This document shows, one piece after another, positions 1 to 8,520 of a stretch of DNA of 45,824 bases. Source of the stretch: Bryobacterales bacterium. Its GTDB lineage: Bacteria > Acidobacteriota > Terriglobia > Bryobacterales > Bryobacteraceae. The notes below the pieces were generated by a model, which was given only the letters and a program-made list of their open reading frames with translations, was not told the origin of the DNA and made no database searches. The stretch is from assembly GCA_020846745.1 (NCBI GenBank), contig JADLDI010000046.1, positions 1 to 45,824 of the forward strand, in the 5' to 3' direction. The first letter of the stretch is position 1. Every line of letters begins with the position of its first letter. The position numbers and the translations under genes are program-made.

Positions 1-120
1 CTCAAACAGCTCCAATTTGGCTCTCCTTTCCATCTCCGGCAGGATGGCAAACCGCCATCCCCCCGGGCTGTCCAGGTGGGGCCAATTCAGACCATCAAAT
101 GGGGCCAATTGAGAGCATCG
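1..120. repeat. Two spaced direct repeats resembling an insertion-sequence end
   Basis: The motif TGGGGCCAATT followed by a GA-CATC block occurs twice, starting at 77 and at 100, a 23-bp step. Repeated terminal motifs of this sort (a CCAATT core plus GACCATC) are known from the ends of IS21-family elements. The stretch lies just before a truncated gene. No transposase can be recognised in the bases to the left because the window starts there. The call is an inference: it could be the end of an insertion sequence that lies mostly outside the window, or an unrelated short duplication. Confidence 0.35.
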
Positions 121-549
121 AACTCACTGGCTCGGATTGGAAGGCTTGTGGTGCCCGAGAGACGCGCCGGCGATTTGGATTGGTTGGATACAACCTTCTC
201 AGAACGAGTCGCGGGGGTGATGGATCGCCTGGTGAGTGCGGTCATCTTCTTTCAGGGTGGGGTAAAGTGCATAGGGCGGGCGCGCGACAGATTGTGGGCT
301 GGTTTGCCCCCGGCCAGTAAGTCGAAACAGGAGTTCAAAGATTGCGAGATCTTTGAGGAGTTCCTGGAACTGGCTCGCGCACTTAGGGCCGACAAGTTCG
401 GGCAACCGATTGTGTTTGTCACTTCTAACAGCAAGGATTATGGAAGTCCACCTGGGCATCCACAGATCGAGACGGATCTAGCAGAATGTGCAGCTACGTA
501 TGCTGGGAATTTGGCATGGGCTCGAGCGGTGGTGACTGGCAGCTGCTAA
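76..549 (+). pseudogene. PIN-like domain protein, C-terminal remnant
   Basis: The frame is open from base 1 and could use the GTG at 76, but its first ~15 codons lie inside the IS-like repeats, so the 5' end is probably not original. The C-terminal half carries an EFKDCEIFEEFLEL segment followed by IVFVTSNSKDYG. Acidic residues in this spacing (KDC-I-E, then FVTSN-KD) are what PIN-like/DUF4935 ribonuclease-fold proteins show in the second half of the domain. The first catalytic Asp region of a PIN domain is not visible, so the gene looks like a 3' fragment joined to a foreign 5' end. A fragment should be inactive as a nuclease. The family call is moderate; the truncation is inferred from the missing N-terminal motif and the repeats upstream. 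Confidence 0.45.
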
Positions 550-611
550 GCAGTACGAGGGACACGTGAGCGCACACAGAACACACAGGCCGGTGACAGA
601 TGCGTAACGTG

Positions 612-1955
612 CTAAGCGGAGGAACGCCGGGCTTTCCAAAGGAAGTAAGCCGGATTGGATCGGAGTGCCGCATCATAATCGTTTCTTAGTTTGAAGCCGA
701 GCCCCAGTGCGGCAACCAATCCCGGCAAATACTGTTGACTTACAAGGACGGTGGCACCCAAGGTTGCGTATTGAATGACGGCATTGTTTTGGAATTGTTT
801 AAGCTTTTGCGTTAGCAGGCCGTGCTGAACGCTGCTCAGGTCGTGCATGATTTTCTCCGCTTTGTGCCGCAGTCGTTGGAGGTCTTGTTCATGCCTGAGA
901 TCCCACATTTGCTTCTCCAATTCCCGACGGAAAATTTGGAAGTTCTCTCCATCGTCGATGCGCAGTTTCATGAGAGATTCCGTATCTATCTCGTCGATAA
1001 AAGGGAGATCTACGTTAATTATTGCTTTTGCCGTGTGTTGAGGTGTGTCCATAGTGGCCGGAGAAAACCGGTCGAGGAAGTTCCTCCGAAAATCCGAAAA
1101 ACAAACATACGAGGCGCCGAGTCGCGCCGAGAGAGCCAATTCGGTTGATAGTTGCCGTAGAAAGCTAATGGCAGTTCGGTTTATTGACTGCTCCACCCAT
1201 GCTTTGTAGAGGTCGGGCGTCGGTGGACTGTCGGGCAGAGTAAGAATGCTAGTGATCGTCCGGGTAGCATCACTTACTTCCTTGACCTCTTGTTCAAAAA
1301 GCTGGTGAAGCATCTCGTGGCCATCGTCGCCAAATCCCACCATGATGCTCGAAGAGAGGCTTGCGGTTGGATCGCTCACCCATCCTGCCCCATCTCGCCG
1401 AAACGGTTCGACAGTGGCTTGCTCGTGGAAAAACGATAGGACATCGGTCCGGAACACGTCCTTGAAACGGTTCTCAGAATAATAAATCGGAAGTTGTTCA
1501 GGTGCCTCAAACAGGAGCGATACGGGCAGGTACTTCACATAATCCGAGGCGACCATCGGAGCCAAGGCTTTCAGAGTTAATACAGCTCGCGCTACTTCTT
1601 GGCGATCAACTTCTTTCCGCATTCCGCCAAAGTGAGACCGCAGTTCTTGCTCTGTGCTGTGGCCCACTCGGGTGAGCATAAAAAGCGGATCTGTAAGAAC
1701 ATAGCGTTCAACATACAGGGCACTCTGTTTGAGCACCTGGAGAGGAACAGGATGCATCCCAGGGAAAAGCGTGAAGCATTTATCACCCCTTACGGCCTCC
1801 GCAACTAATTCGTCTTGGTTAGAGATGCAAAATTGGCGGTACTCCTGCAGCGCCCTTAACAAATCAGCCTCTGCGATGCCTGAGTAGCTGTCGTGCAGGT
1901 TTCTTTCCTGAAAGAGCAGGCTTTCGGTTAAGAAGTCAAATAGGATGGAGCCCAA
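612..1955 (-). CDS. Hypothetical protein with C-terminal coiled coil and hydrophobic segment
   Basis: A 447-residue protein I do not recognise. It starts with TTG (MGSILFDFL) and has no signal peptide. The first 330 residues look globular and mixed. Around 335-385 it is rich in charged residues with heptad-like spacing (FRRELEKQMWDLRHEQD, then RLRHKAEKIMHDL), which suggests a coiled coil. A hydrophobic glycine-containing stretch follows at about 393-424 (YATLGATVLVSQQYLPGLVAALGLGF), and the tail reads NPAYFLWKARR. This layout could be a membrane-associated or effector-like protein. It sits alone between a broken PIN-like gene and a HicBA pair, in a stretch of accessory character, and its codons are less GC-biased than those of the housekeeping genes further right. 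Function unknown. Confidence 0.7.
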   Translation of the reverse strand: MGSILFDFLTESLLFQERNLHDSYSGIAEADLLRALQEYRQFCISNQDELVAEAVRGDKCFTLFPGMHPVPLQVLKQSALYVERYVLTDPLFMLTRVGHSTEQELRSHFGGMRKEVDRQEVARAVLTLKALAPMVASDYVKYLPVSLLFEAPEQLPIYYSENRFKDVFRTDVLSFFHEQATVEPFRRDGAGWVSDPTASLSSSIMVGFGDDGHEMLHQLFEQEVKEVSDATRTITSILTLPDSPPTPDLYKAWVEQSINRTAISFLRQLSTELALSARLGASYVCFSDFRRNFLDRFSPATMDTPQHTAKAIINVDLPFIDEIDTESLMKLRIDDGENFQIFRRELEKQMWDLRHEQDLQRLRHKAEKIMHDLSSVQHGLLTQKLKQFQNNAVIQYATLGATVLVSQQYLPGLVAALGLGFKLRNDYDAALRSNPAYFLWKARRSSA

Positions 1956-2043
1956 GTGTCCATTCTATTCAGAATCGATCAACCGAGCGCTGATTGAGGC
2001 AAACAGCCTGTTTGCGAAAACACTCCCAACGTATTAGCCAATA

Positions 2044-2286
2044 TTAGTCGGCGTAGAAGCGGCTCCGCAACTCCGACTCCGGGATGAATCGGGAGGCTTG
2101 GCGCAGGATCGCCTGCAAAGTACCTCGATCAATTTCGCGGTGATTGGGAACGGTTAGCGTTTGGACCTGCTTACCACTGAGACGTCGAACTTTAATGTGG
2201 CTCCCACGCTGAGAGAATTCCGCGAAGCCGAATCCGCGAAGAATCGCGAGGACCTCCGCTCCGGATAGGATGCGCAACCTTGCCAT
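2044..2286 (-). CDS. hicA: HicA-family mRNA interferase toxin
   Basis: An 80-residue protein of the HicA (YcfA) fold, a small double-stranded-RNA-binding-like domain that cleaves mRNA. It shows the typical N-terminal helix (ILSGAEVLAILRGFGF), the GSHIKVRR strand carrying the catalytic histidine, and the TLTVPNHREIDRGTL segment that precedes the last helix. Length is normal and no active-site residue is missing, so it should be functional. Its ATG shares one base with the TGA of the upstream antitoxin gene (TGATG), implying translational coupling. The order antitoxin-toxin is the reverse of the E. coli hicAB order but is common in other bacteria. It probably depends on the promoter in front of the hicB gene or on read-through from 2533-5436. 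Confidence 0.9.
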   Translation of the reverse strand: MARLRILSGAEVLAILRGFGFAEFSQRGSHIKVRRLSGKQVQTLTVPNHREIDRGTLQAILRQASRFIPESELRSRFYAD

Positions 2287-2507
2287 CAGGCAACCGCATC
2301 GAGTTCAAGTGTGGCCAGGATGGTTGGATTGGCAGCCAACCCAAGCTCCGCCAAGTCCTCACCCTCCAGATGCAAGCCGATCGCTTCGCGGATATTCTCG
2401 GTGAGTTCGTCGAGGGTGGGGGCCTGCGTGACGACTGGCAGGTCAAGGCACTCGGCGACGAACTGATGCTCGCCACGGCTGATCCGCACCTGGATTGTTC
2501 GCTTCAT
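2286..2507 (-). CDS. hicB: HicB-family antitoxin
   Basis: A 73-residue protein with the partial RNase H-like fold of HicB antitoxins. The pattern is an N-terminal strand (TIQVRISRGEHQFVAEC), LDLPVVTQAPTLDEL, and the helix ENIREAIGLHLEG. It lacks the C-terminal DNA-binding domain of longer HicB proteins, as do many short HicB antitoxins, so autoregulation by this protein alone is uncertain. It should bind and neutralise the HicA encoded directly downstream. The start ATG is preceded by GAAGGTGG at a suitable distance. Its gene begins 25 nt after the stop of the fused glycosyltransferase-receptor gene on the same strand, so the pair may be partly co-transcribed with it. Confidence 0.88.
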   Translation of the reverse strand: MKRTIQVRISRGEHQFVAECLDLPVVTQAPTLDELTENIREAIGLHLEGEDLAELGLAANPTILATLELDAVA

Positions 2508-2532
2508 TGTCGGCGTCCACCTTCAGTATGCA

Positions 2533-5436
2533 TCACCGTGTGAGCAGCAATTCCACTCCGCCCAACACCGCTCGCCCCGGCATCGCTACTCCCAGGATTT
2601 CCTGGTAGCGGGTATTGCTTAGGTTGGTTAGTTGCACAAACGGTCGGACGGGGCCTTTCGCGCGGGCCAGGTAGACGTCGAATACCGCGTAGGGGTCGCG
2701 CTGGTAGCGTTCCAGGGCTCCCAGGCGGGCGCGGGCGATCAGGCCGGCAGGGAGGGTGGATTGCCAGGACGCGATGCCTTGGTGGCGGGGGTAGTTGAAC
2801 ACGTATTTCGATAACAGGCCGCCTAACTCGGCTTGTGCGCCGTGCAGGCCGGTGTAGCCAAGCTCGAAGATGTGGGTGTTGTGAATGCGCCAGCCGGTAC
2901 TGGCTTCAAAGCCGGTGTAGCGGATCTTGTTGAAGTTGGTGGCGCGCCAGAGGTCGGCGGTCGTGCGGCGGACGAAGTCGATGCCGTCGGTTTCGCGGCG
3001 GTGGAAGACGGTGAAACTGGCGCGGACGCGGCTGGAGGCGTGGAGGTCGGCGCCGGCTTCGTAGGACATGGCGCGTTCGGGGCGAAGGTCGGGGGAGCCG
3101 CGATTGCCGGGGTCCTGATAGTAGAGGTCTGTGAAGGTGGGAAGGCGGAAGGCGCGGGAGACGGACCCACGGAATTTGAGGCGGGAGTTGATCCAAGCGC
3201 CGGCGGCGACGGTGGGGAGGACCTGATGATCGGCGGAGCGTAGGATCTCGTCGCGAAGGCCGAGAGAGAAAGAAAAGCGGCGAAGCGCGCGGACATCGAG
3301 GGCAGCGTAGCCGGCGGCGCGGGCACGGTCGTGATAGCCGAGGTTTGTCGATGAGATTGCGTCGCGGAGACCTTCAGCGCCCCAGTGGAGAGTCGCGTTT
3401 TGAGAGAGCGGCTCGCGGCGGCGGAAGTTGAACTGCCAGGACTCGGAGAGGTGGCGGTTGGTGAACACCTGGGGGCGGTCGCGATAGAGAACGAATAGGT
3501 CCGTGTGGCGGCGGTAGGCGAACCCGAGACTGGTGCGTTCGCCGAGGGTTTGGTGGAGAGAGGCGAACCAGGTCTTCGTGCGCTCCCAGGAGTTGTAATT
3601 GCCGTAGAACTGTTCAGCGCCGAAGGGACGGTCGGCCCCGGCCAGGATAATGTCGGTGACGCCGAGTTTAGTAGTGAAGTTGGTTTGGGAGGAGAGGGCG
3701 GAATTGCGGTAATCGCGGTTGGGGATGAAGCCGGTGGAGAAATCGCGCCAGGCGGATAGCTGCTGCGCGAAGCCGGTGCGGGCATAGGCCGCGGACACGC
3801 GCTGCTGATTAGTTCCGAAGTTACCAAAGGCGGAGCGGAGGCGGATTTCGCTCGATTCGGGGGGGCGGGTGACGAAGTGGACGACGCCGCCTACGGCGTC
3901 CGCACCGTAAAGCGTGGAGCCGGAACCCTTGAGAATTTCGATGCGCTCGACGGCCTCGACGGGGACGGGGAGGTCCGCATTGTGGTGACCGCTTTGGGCA
4001 TCGTTGAGGCGCATGCCGTTAAGCAGCACAAGCGTCTGGCCGAAGGTGGAACCGCGGATCGAGATGTCGGTTTGGATGTTGTTGACGCCGCGTTGGCGGA
4101 GGTCGACCGAGGCGTCGCGGTTGAGGAAGTCGACGGGGGAGTTGCCGACCAGCGCGTTGTCGCCACGGACCTGGCGGCGTTCGATGGGACGGTCGGACTC
4201 GTCGAGGTCGACGGGTTCGTAGGTGCCGGTAACGACGATCGATTCCTTTTGAACGGGCGCGGGTGTTTGGGCAAGCGTGAGTCCGGCGGCGGCCGCTAGC
4301 AGAATCGCCGTGCGGACGAGCGTGAAGCGCCCGTCGCGATGGAGGAAATAGCGGCGGCCGCGCCAAACAATAGTGTTACCGAAGAAGCCGGCTACCCAGA
4401 AGCCGAAACTAAGCATGTCTTCGAAAGGTATCAGGTACCAGAGGCGGCGCGATAGGGGATCGTCCAAAGTCTTATAGGCAACTTCGACGGCGGCGGCAGC
4501 GCGAGCCGCCAGGGCGGCCAGGCAGAGGGGCCACCAGGCGGGTGCGGCGATCCAGAGCGCGAGGATGAGCGGAAGAGGATTCGTGAAAAGCTGACCCACG
4601 TAACCGGCGGGTCGGGAGCGGCGGGTGGAACGGCACCACCGCAGACGGTGGGCAAAGTTCGGTCTCAACGGGGTGGAACCAATGTGATGCTCAATCGCGT
4701 AGGACGAGAGCGCAACACCGCAGCCGGCTTCGGCGGCGAACTGTCCGAGCACGAAGTCTTCGGCGAGATAGTCTTTCACTCGGTCCCACCCGCCAATCTT
4801 GTGGAGAGCGGAGCGCCGGGCGACGATTGTGGGTCCGACGGCGAACTTCATTCCGTCGAGCATGCGCGCGACCAGGACGCCGGAGAGGAACTCCGTGTTC
4901 ATGCCGATGGCTTCGAGTTTCGACCAGAGCGAAGGGCCCGGGACGGCGCGATAGGGGCAGGTGGTGAGGTCGAGGGCGGGGTCCTGGAATTCGGCGGCGA
5001 GGGTACGGAGGAAGTCGGGTGTGACGCGGATATCGGAGTCGCTCATCGCGAGCAGCTCGTACTGCGCGGCGTCGGTCATCTTCGCGAGCGACCAGACTTT
5101 AGCGTTCGCGTAGGGTGGCTCGCCGGTGATCAGCAGGCGGGAGGGGACGCTGGGGTATTCCGACTGAAGGCCGCGGACGACTGGGACCGCAGGGTCCGCT
5201 TCGGTGCGGAGGGCGAAGACGATTTCGAAGGGAGCGGGGTAGTCCTGCTCAAAGAAGGTACGGAGGTTTGATTCGAGGTCGAGGTCGAGTCCGGCGAGGG
5301 GTTTGAGAATGGAGATGGGTTGCGGGCTCGCGAGGGCAGGGGGGCGGACGGAGCGGTAGCGCCGCGCGGCGATGATAACGAGACAGCAGTAGACGAAGCT
5401 GCCGGTCACTAGGGCTGCAAAACACCACCCAATCAT
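2533..5436 (-). CDS. HpnI-like glycosyltransferase fused to a TonB-dependent outer-membrane receptor
   Basis: A 967-residue open frame holding two proteins. Residues 1-370 are a GT2/GT21 glycosyltransferase of the ceramide glucosyltransferase/HpnI type. There is an N-terminal membrane helix (3-24), an SDSD motif (132-135), AEDF (225-228), the HRLRW motif (263-267), and C-terminal membrane segments at about 284-320 and 334-358. In hopanoid producers HpnI adds N-acetylglucosamine to bacteriohopanetetrol. Residues ~390-967 are a BtuB/CirA-like TonB-dependent receptor, with a TonB-box-like SIVVTG, a plug domain, and a barrel ending in a hydrophobic strand. Between them, 375-389 (RTAILLAAAAGLTLA) reads as a signal peptide with a possible cleavage before Q390. 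No ATG, GTG or TTG lies in frame at the joint. A real fusion, or an indel that merged two adjacent genes, would both explain it. Confidence 0.85.
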   Translation of the reverse strand: MIGWCFAALVTGSFVYCCLVIIAARRYRSVRPPALASPQPISILKPLAGLDLDLESNLRTFFEQDYPAPFEIVFALRTEADPAVPVVRGLQSEYPSVPSRLLITGEPPYANAKVWSLAKMTDAAQYELLAMSDSDIRVTPDFLRTLAAEFQDPALDLTTCPYRAVPGPSLWSKLEAIGMNTEFLSGVLVARMLDGMKFAVGPTIVARRSALHKIGGWDRVKDYLAEDFVLGQFAAEAGCGVALSSYAIEHHIGSTPLRPNFAHRLRWCRSTRRSRPAGYVGQLFTNPLPLILALWIAAPAWWPLCLAALAARAAAAVEVAYKTLDDPLSRRLWYLIPFEDMLSFGFWVAGFFGNTIVWRGRRYFLHRDGRFTLVRTAILLAAAAGLTLAQTPAPVQKESIVVTGTYEPVDLDESDRPIERRQVRGDNALVGNSPVDFLNRDASVDLRQRGVNNIQTDISIRGSTFGQTLVLLNGMRLNDAQSGHHNADLPVPVEAVERIEILKGSGSTLYGADAVGGVVHFVTRPPESSEIRLRSAFGNFGTNQQRVSAAYARTGFAQQLSAWRDFSTGFIPNRDYRNSALSSQTNFTTKLGVTDIILAGADRPFGAEQFYGNYNSWERTKTWFASLHQTLGERTSLGFAYRRHTDLFVLYRDRPQVFTNRHLSESWQFNFRRREPLSQNATLHWGAEGLRDAISSTNLGYHDRARAAGYAALDVRALRRFSFSLGLRDEILRSADHQVLPTVAAGAWINSRLKFRGSVSRAFRLPTFTDLYYQDPGNRGSPDLRPERAMSYEAGADLHASSRVRASFTVFHRRETDGIDFVRRTTADLWRATNFNKIRYTGFEASTGWRIHNTHIFELGYTGLHGAQAELGGLLSKYVFNYPRHQGIASWQSTLPAGLIARARLGALERYQRDPYAVFDVYLARAKGPVRPFVQLTNLSNTRYQEILGVAMPGRAVLGGVELLLTR

Positions 5437-5453
5437 TCAGAATTTGTATTAGG

Positions 5454-5711
5454 TTAGCGGCGGGCTATGGCTTCTTCGACGTGTTTCAGGCGGGCATCCA
5501 GCACTTCTTCGACCCTGCGAAGTTCCGCACGCCATAGCTCGCGCATGTCGTCGAAACGCTTGTCGATAGAAGAGAAACGCCTGTCGACAGCATCAAAGCG
5601 TTTATCGACTGCGTCAAATCGGGAGTTGATGTAGGCGAGAAGCAGGCCAATAAGTGCAGCGTTGGTCAGGATAGGAATCCCAATGGCCAGATATGGCTGT
5701 TCGTTGGTCAA
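5454..5711 (-). CDS. Small membrane-anchored coiled-coil protein
   Basis: I place the start at a TTG (MTNEQPYLAIG) because AGAGGA lies four bases before it. A longer version beginning with GTG at 5795 is possible but its extra residues look non-coding. The ~85-residue product has one hydrophobic segment (IPILTNAALIGLLLAYI) followed by repeated RFDAVDKRFDAVDRRF-type units, which form a regular coiled coil, and a charged C-terminal helix. Small proteins with this layout are common in soil bacteria and their role is unknown; oligomerisation at the membrane is an inference from the coil. It lies between thrS and the fused glycosyltransferase-receptor gene, 17 nt before the latter, all on the same strand. 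Confidence 0.7.
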   Translation of the reverse strand: MTNEQPYLAIGIPILTNAALIGLLLAYINSRFDAVDKRFDAVDRRFSSIDKRFDDMRELWRAELRRVEEVLDARLKHVEEAIARR

Positions 5712-5818
5712 GACGTCCTCTGCTATTAGTGTACCGTCATACCCATCGTACGTTGCGAAGGCCGATTCACCATCATCGGCGCGCACCGGCATCACCGATG
5801 AGAGTTTGCCGCCTGTGC

Positions 5819-7759
5819 CTATTCGTGCGGCTGCTTCGATTCCACTATTTCGCGCAGCGCCGCCACGAACTCATCCAGCGGTTTGCCGCCCATATCCCCG
5901 CGCCGGCGATTGCGGACGGACACGGTGCCTTGTTCGGCTTCGCGGTCGCCGACCACCAGCATGTACGGGACCTTCTGGTTCTGCGCGATACGGATCTTGT
6001 TGTTGACCTTTTCCTTTGACTCGTCGACTTCCACGCGGAAGCCGGCGGCGGCCAAAGTCTGTTCCACCTTGCGGGCGTATTCCAGGTGACGGTCGGCGAT
6101 GGGCAGCACCACTGCCTGCACGGGCGCCAGCCACACGGGAAACGCGCCGGCGTAGTGCTCGACCAGGATGCCGAAAAAGCGTTCCACCGAACCGTACAGG
6201 GCGCGGTGGCACATCAGCGGCTGGTGAGCCTTACCGTCTTCGGCGATGTATTCGAGGCCGAAGCGGCGCGGCAAGGTGAAGTCGAACTGGACGGTGGAAA
6301 GCTGCCACTTACGGCCGATCGCATCGACTAGTTTGACGTCGATCTTGGGGCCGTAGAAAGCGGCCTCGTCGGGCATGATTTTGGCTTCCAGCTTGAGGCG
6401 GTCACAGGCATTGCGGAGTGCCTTTTCGCCGATGGCCCACTGGTCGGGCGTGCCGTCGTACTTGCCGGAAACGCCGTTGTCCCAAGTGGAGACTTCGCAC
6501 TCGTACTTGTCGAAACCGAAAGTCTGAAGAACGTCGACGGCGAACTGCAGACAGTTCACCACTTCGTCTTCAATCTGCTCAGGCGTACAGAAGATGTGCG
6601 CGTCATCCTGCGTAAAGCCGCGGACGCGAAGCAGGCCGTGTAACACGCCCGAACGCTCGTAGCGGTAGACGGTCCCCAACTCACCCAGGCGGACCGGCAG
6701 TTCGCGGTAGGAACGCATCCGGTCCTTATAGATGAGGATGTGGAACGGGCAGTTCATCGGCTTGAGCTGGTATTCGGCGTCGTCCAATTCCATGCGGTCG
6801 AACATGTTCTCGGCATAGAAACCGGCGTGGCCCGACGTTTCCCAAAGCTGCCAGCGCGCGACATGCGGCGTATACACAAGCGAATAGCCGCGCTTGAGGT
6901 ACTGGTCGCGCATCCAGTCTTCGAGCTGTTTGCGGATCAGGCCCCCTTTGGGATGCCAAAAGATGAGACCGGGACCGGCGAGTTCCTGAATCGAGATGAG
7001 GTCGAGTTCTTTGCCCAGCTTGCGGTGGTCGCGCTTCTTGGCTTCTTCGATCTGGTGGAGATACTCGTCCAGTTCCTTCTTGGTAAAGAACGAAGTGCCG
7101 TAGATGCGCTGCAACCGTGCGTTCTTCTCGTCGCCCTTCCAATAGGCGCCCGAAACTTGCAATAGCTTGAACGCCTTGATGCGCTTGGTGGACGGGACAT
7201 GGGGACCGCGGCAGAAGTCGATAAAATGCGGACCCAGCGTATATTCGCTGAACCACTCATCGGCCTTTTCGTCGATGAGCTGGCACTTCATCCAAGCGCC
7301 CTCGGTACCGTATTTCTTGAGGCCCTCGCCCTTGTTGGTCATCACGCGCGAGTAGGGATAGTCGCGGGCCTGGATTTCCCACATCTTGGCCTCGATCTTC
7401 TCGAGGTCCTCCGGGGTGAACGGCGTGTCGCGCTGGAAGTCGTAATAAAACCCCGCTTCGGTGGGGGGACCAATGCCCAGCTTCGTCTCCGGGAACAGTT
7501 CGAGGACAGCGGCGGCCAGCAGGTGGGCTGTTGAGTGCCGGTACACTTCGAGCGCCTGCGGATTCTTGGTGGTGAGAATTTCTACTGTTGAATCGGCCGT
7601 GATGGGCCGGTTCAGGTCCACCAGATCTCCGTTCACACGGGCGACGATCGCATCGTCGGCGAGTCGCGTACTGATTTCTCGGGCAATATCAATGGGTGCC
7701 GCGCCGGGCGAAACATGCTTTTGAGAGCCGTCCGGCAGGGTTATGGTGATTTGGCTCAT
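5819..7759 (-). CDS. thrS: Threonyl-tRNA synthetase
   Basis: A full-length (646 residues) cytoplasmic class II aminoacyl-tRNA synthetase that charges tRNA-Thr. In order it has an N-terminal TGS domain (about 1-60), the editing/second additional domain with the HSTAHLLAAAV metal-binding motif near residue 77, and the catalytic core with MNCPFHILIYK, which carries the zinc-binding cysteine. The class II motifs follow (YRYERSGVLHGLLRVRGFTQDDAHIF). The C-terminal anticodon-binding domain (VVLPIADRHLEYARKVEQTL) closes it. All domains and key residues are present. It is the first gene of a minus-strand run and reads away from the sigma-factor gene; I saw no T-box-like leader in the ~100 nt between them. 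Confidence 0.98.
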   Translation of the reverse strand: MSQITITLPDGSQKHVSPGAAPIDIAREISTRLADDAIVARVNGDLVDLNRPITADSTVEILTTKNPQALEVYRHSTAHLLAAAVLELFPETKLGIGPPTEAGFYYDFQRDTPFTPEDLEKIEAKMWEIQARDYPYSRVMTNKGEGLKKYGTEGAWMKCQLIDEKADEWFSEYTLGPHFIDFCRGPHVPSTKRIKAFKLLQVSGAYWKGDEKNARLQRIYGTSFFTKKELDEYLHQIEEAKKRDHRKLGKELDLISIQELAGPGLIFWHPKGGLIRKQLEDWMRDQYLKRGYSLVYTPHVARWQLWETSGHAGFYAENMFDRMELDDAEYQLKPMNCPFHILIYKDRMRSYRELPVRLGELGTVYRYERSGVLHGLLRVRGFTQDDAHIFCTPEQIEDEVVNCLQFAVDVLQTFGFDKYECEVSTWDNGVSGKYDGTPDQWAIGEKALRNACDRLKLEAKIMPDEAAFYGPKIDVKLVDAIGRKWQLSTVQFDFTLPRRFGLEYIAEDGKAHQPLMCHRALYGSVERFFGILVEHYAGAFPVWLAPVQAVVLPIADRHLEYARKVEQTLAAAGFRVEVDESKEKVNNKIRIAQNQKVPYMLVVGDREAEQGTVSVRNRRRGDMGGKPLDEFVAALREIVESKQPHE

Positions 7760-7860
7760 CTTTTGACGAAGTGCTGTGAATCCAGCGTAACATGCGAGGC
7801 ATCTTTGGAAGTGGCTTCCACAGGCCGGCTATAGCGGACCATGGAGCCCTGCAAGGTAAC

Positions 7861-8520
7861 ATGGTGCAGGGAGGCGACTTCCCCGCACTATCAATGACAC
7901 AACCGGCAACTCAGGTGGACCCGAATGGAGAGAGCGGACTCGTCCGGAAAGCGAAAGCCGGCGACGTCGCTGCATTTTCCGAACTGGTTCGCCGGTACGA
8001 ACGGAAGATCTTCCGGCTGGCGCGCAACATCACCCAGAACCAGGAAGACGCCGAAGACGTCCTGCAGGAGGTCTTTTTAAAGGCCTACACGCACCTCGAT
8101 TCGTTTGAAGGGAATTCGAAGTTCTATACCTGGCTGGTGCGGATTGCTGTGAATGAGTCGCTGATGAAGCTGCGAAAGCGGCGCAGCGATAAGCAGGTCT
8201 CGCTCGACGAACCTGTGGATACGGGTGAAGAAGAGGTGACGCGCGAAATCGCGGTTTGGGAGGCGACTCCGGAACAGCGGTACTCGCAAGAGGAGTTGAG
8301 GCGGATTCTGGACGAGGCGGTGGCCGGTTTGGCGCCGATCTACCGGACAGTGTTCCAGCTTCGCGACATGGAAGAGATGTCGACAGAAGATACTGCGGAA
8401 GTGTTAGGGCTTTCGGTTCCCGCCGTGAAAAGCCGCCTGCTGCGCGCTCGCCTGCAGTTGCGCGATAAATTGACCCGTCAGTTTAAGCGAAAGGGAGACG
8501 ACGTTTTTGCTTACCTGTAA
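7861..8520 (+). CDS. ECF-type RNA polymerase sigma factor
   Basis: An extracytoplasmic-function sigma-70 factor of the RpoE/SigW type. Region 2 is clear (AAFSELVRRYERKIFRLARNI, then DAEDVLQEVFLKAY and FYTWLVRIAVNES). Region 4 has the helix-turn-helix (LRDMEEMSTEDTAEVLGLSVPAVKSRLLRAR). A linker of about 50 acidic residues joins them. I start at the ATG at 7861 because AAGG lies just upstream; an ATG at 7894 (MTQPATQ) and an in-frame GTG/ATG at 7792 are alternatives. The stop overlaps the start of an anti-sigma gene by 14 nt, so the two should be translated together and act as a regulatory pair. The signal sensed cannot be told from sequence. Confidence 0.92.
   Translation: MVQGGDFPALSMTQPATQVDPNGESGLVRKAKAGDVAAFSELVRRYERKIFRLARNITQNQEDAEDVLQEVFLKAYTHLDSFEGNSKFYTWLVRIAVNESLMKLRKRRSDKQVSLDEPVDTGEEEVTREIAVWEATPEQRYSQEELRRILDEAVAGLAPIYRTVFQLRDMEEMSTEDTAEVLGLSVPAVKSRLLRARLQLRDKLTRQFKRKGDDVFAYL

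Noticed and set aside
2823..4366. Long frames on both strands inside the fused glycosyltransferase-receptor gene
   Set aside because: They are rich in Pro, Ser, Arg or Gly as expected for shadow frames of a GC-rich gene and have no domain features.
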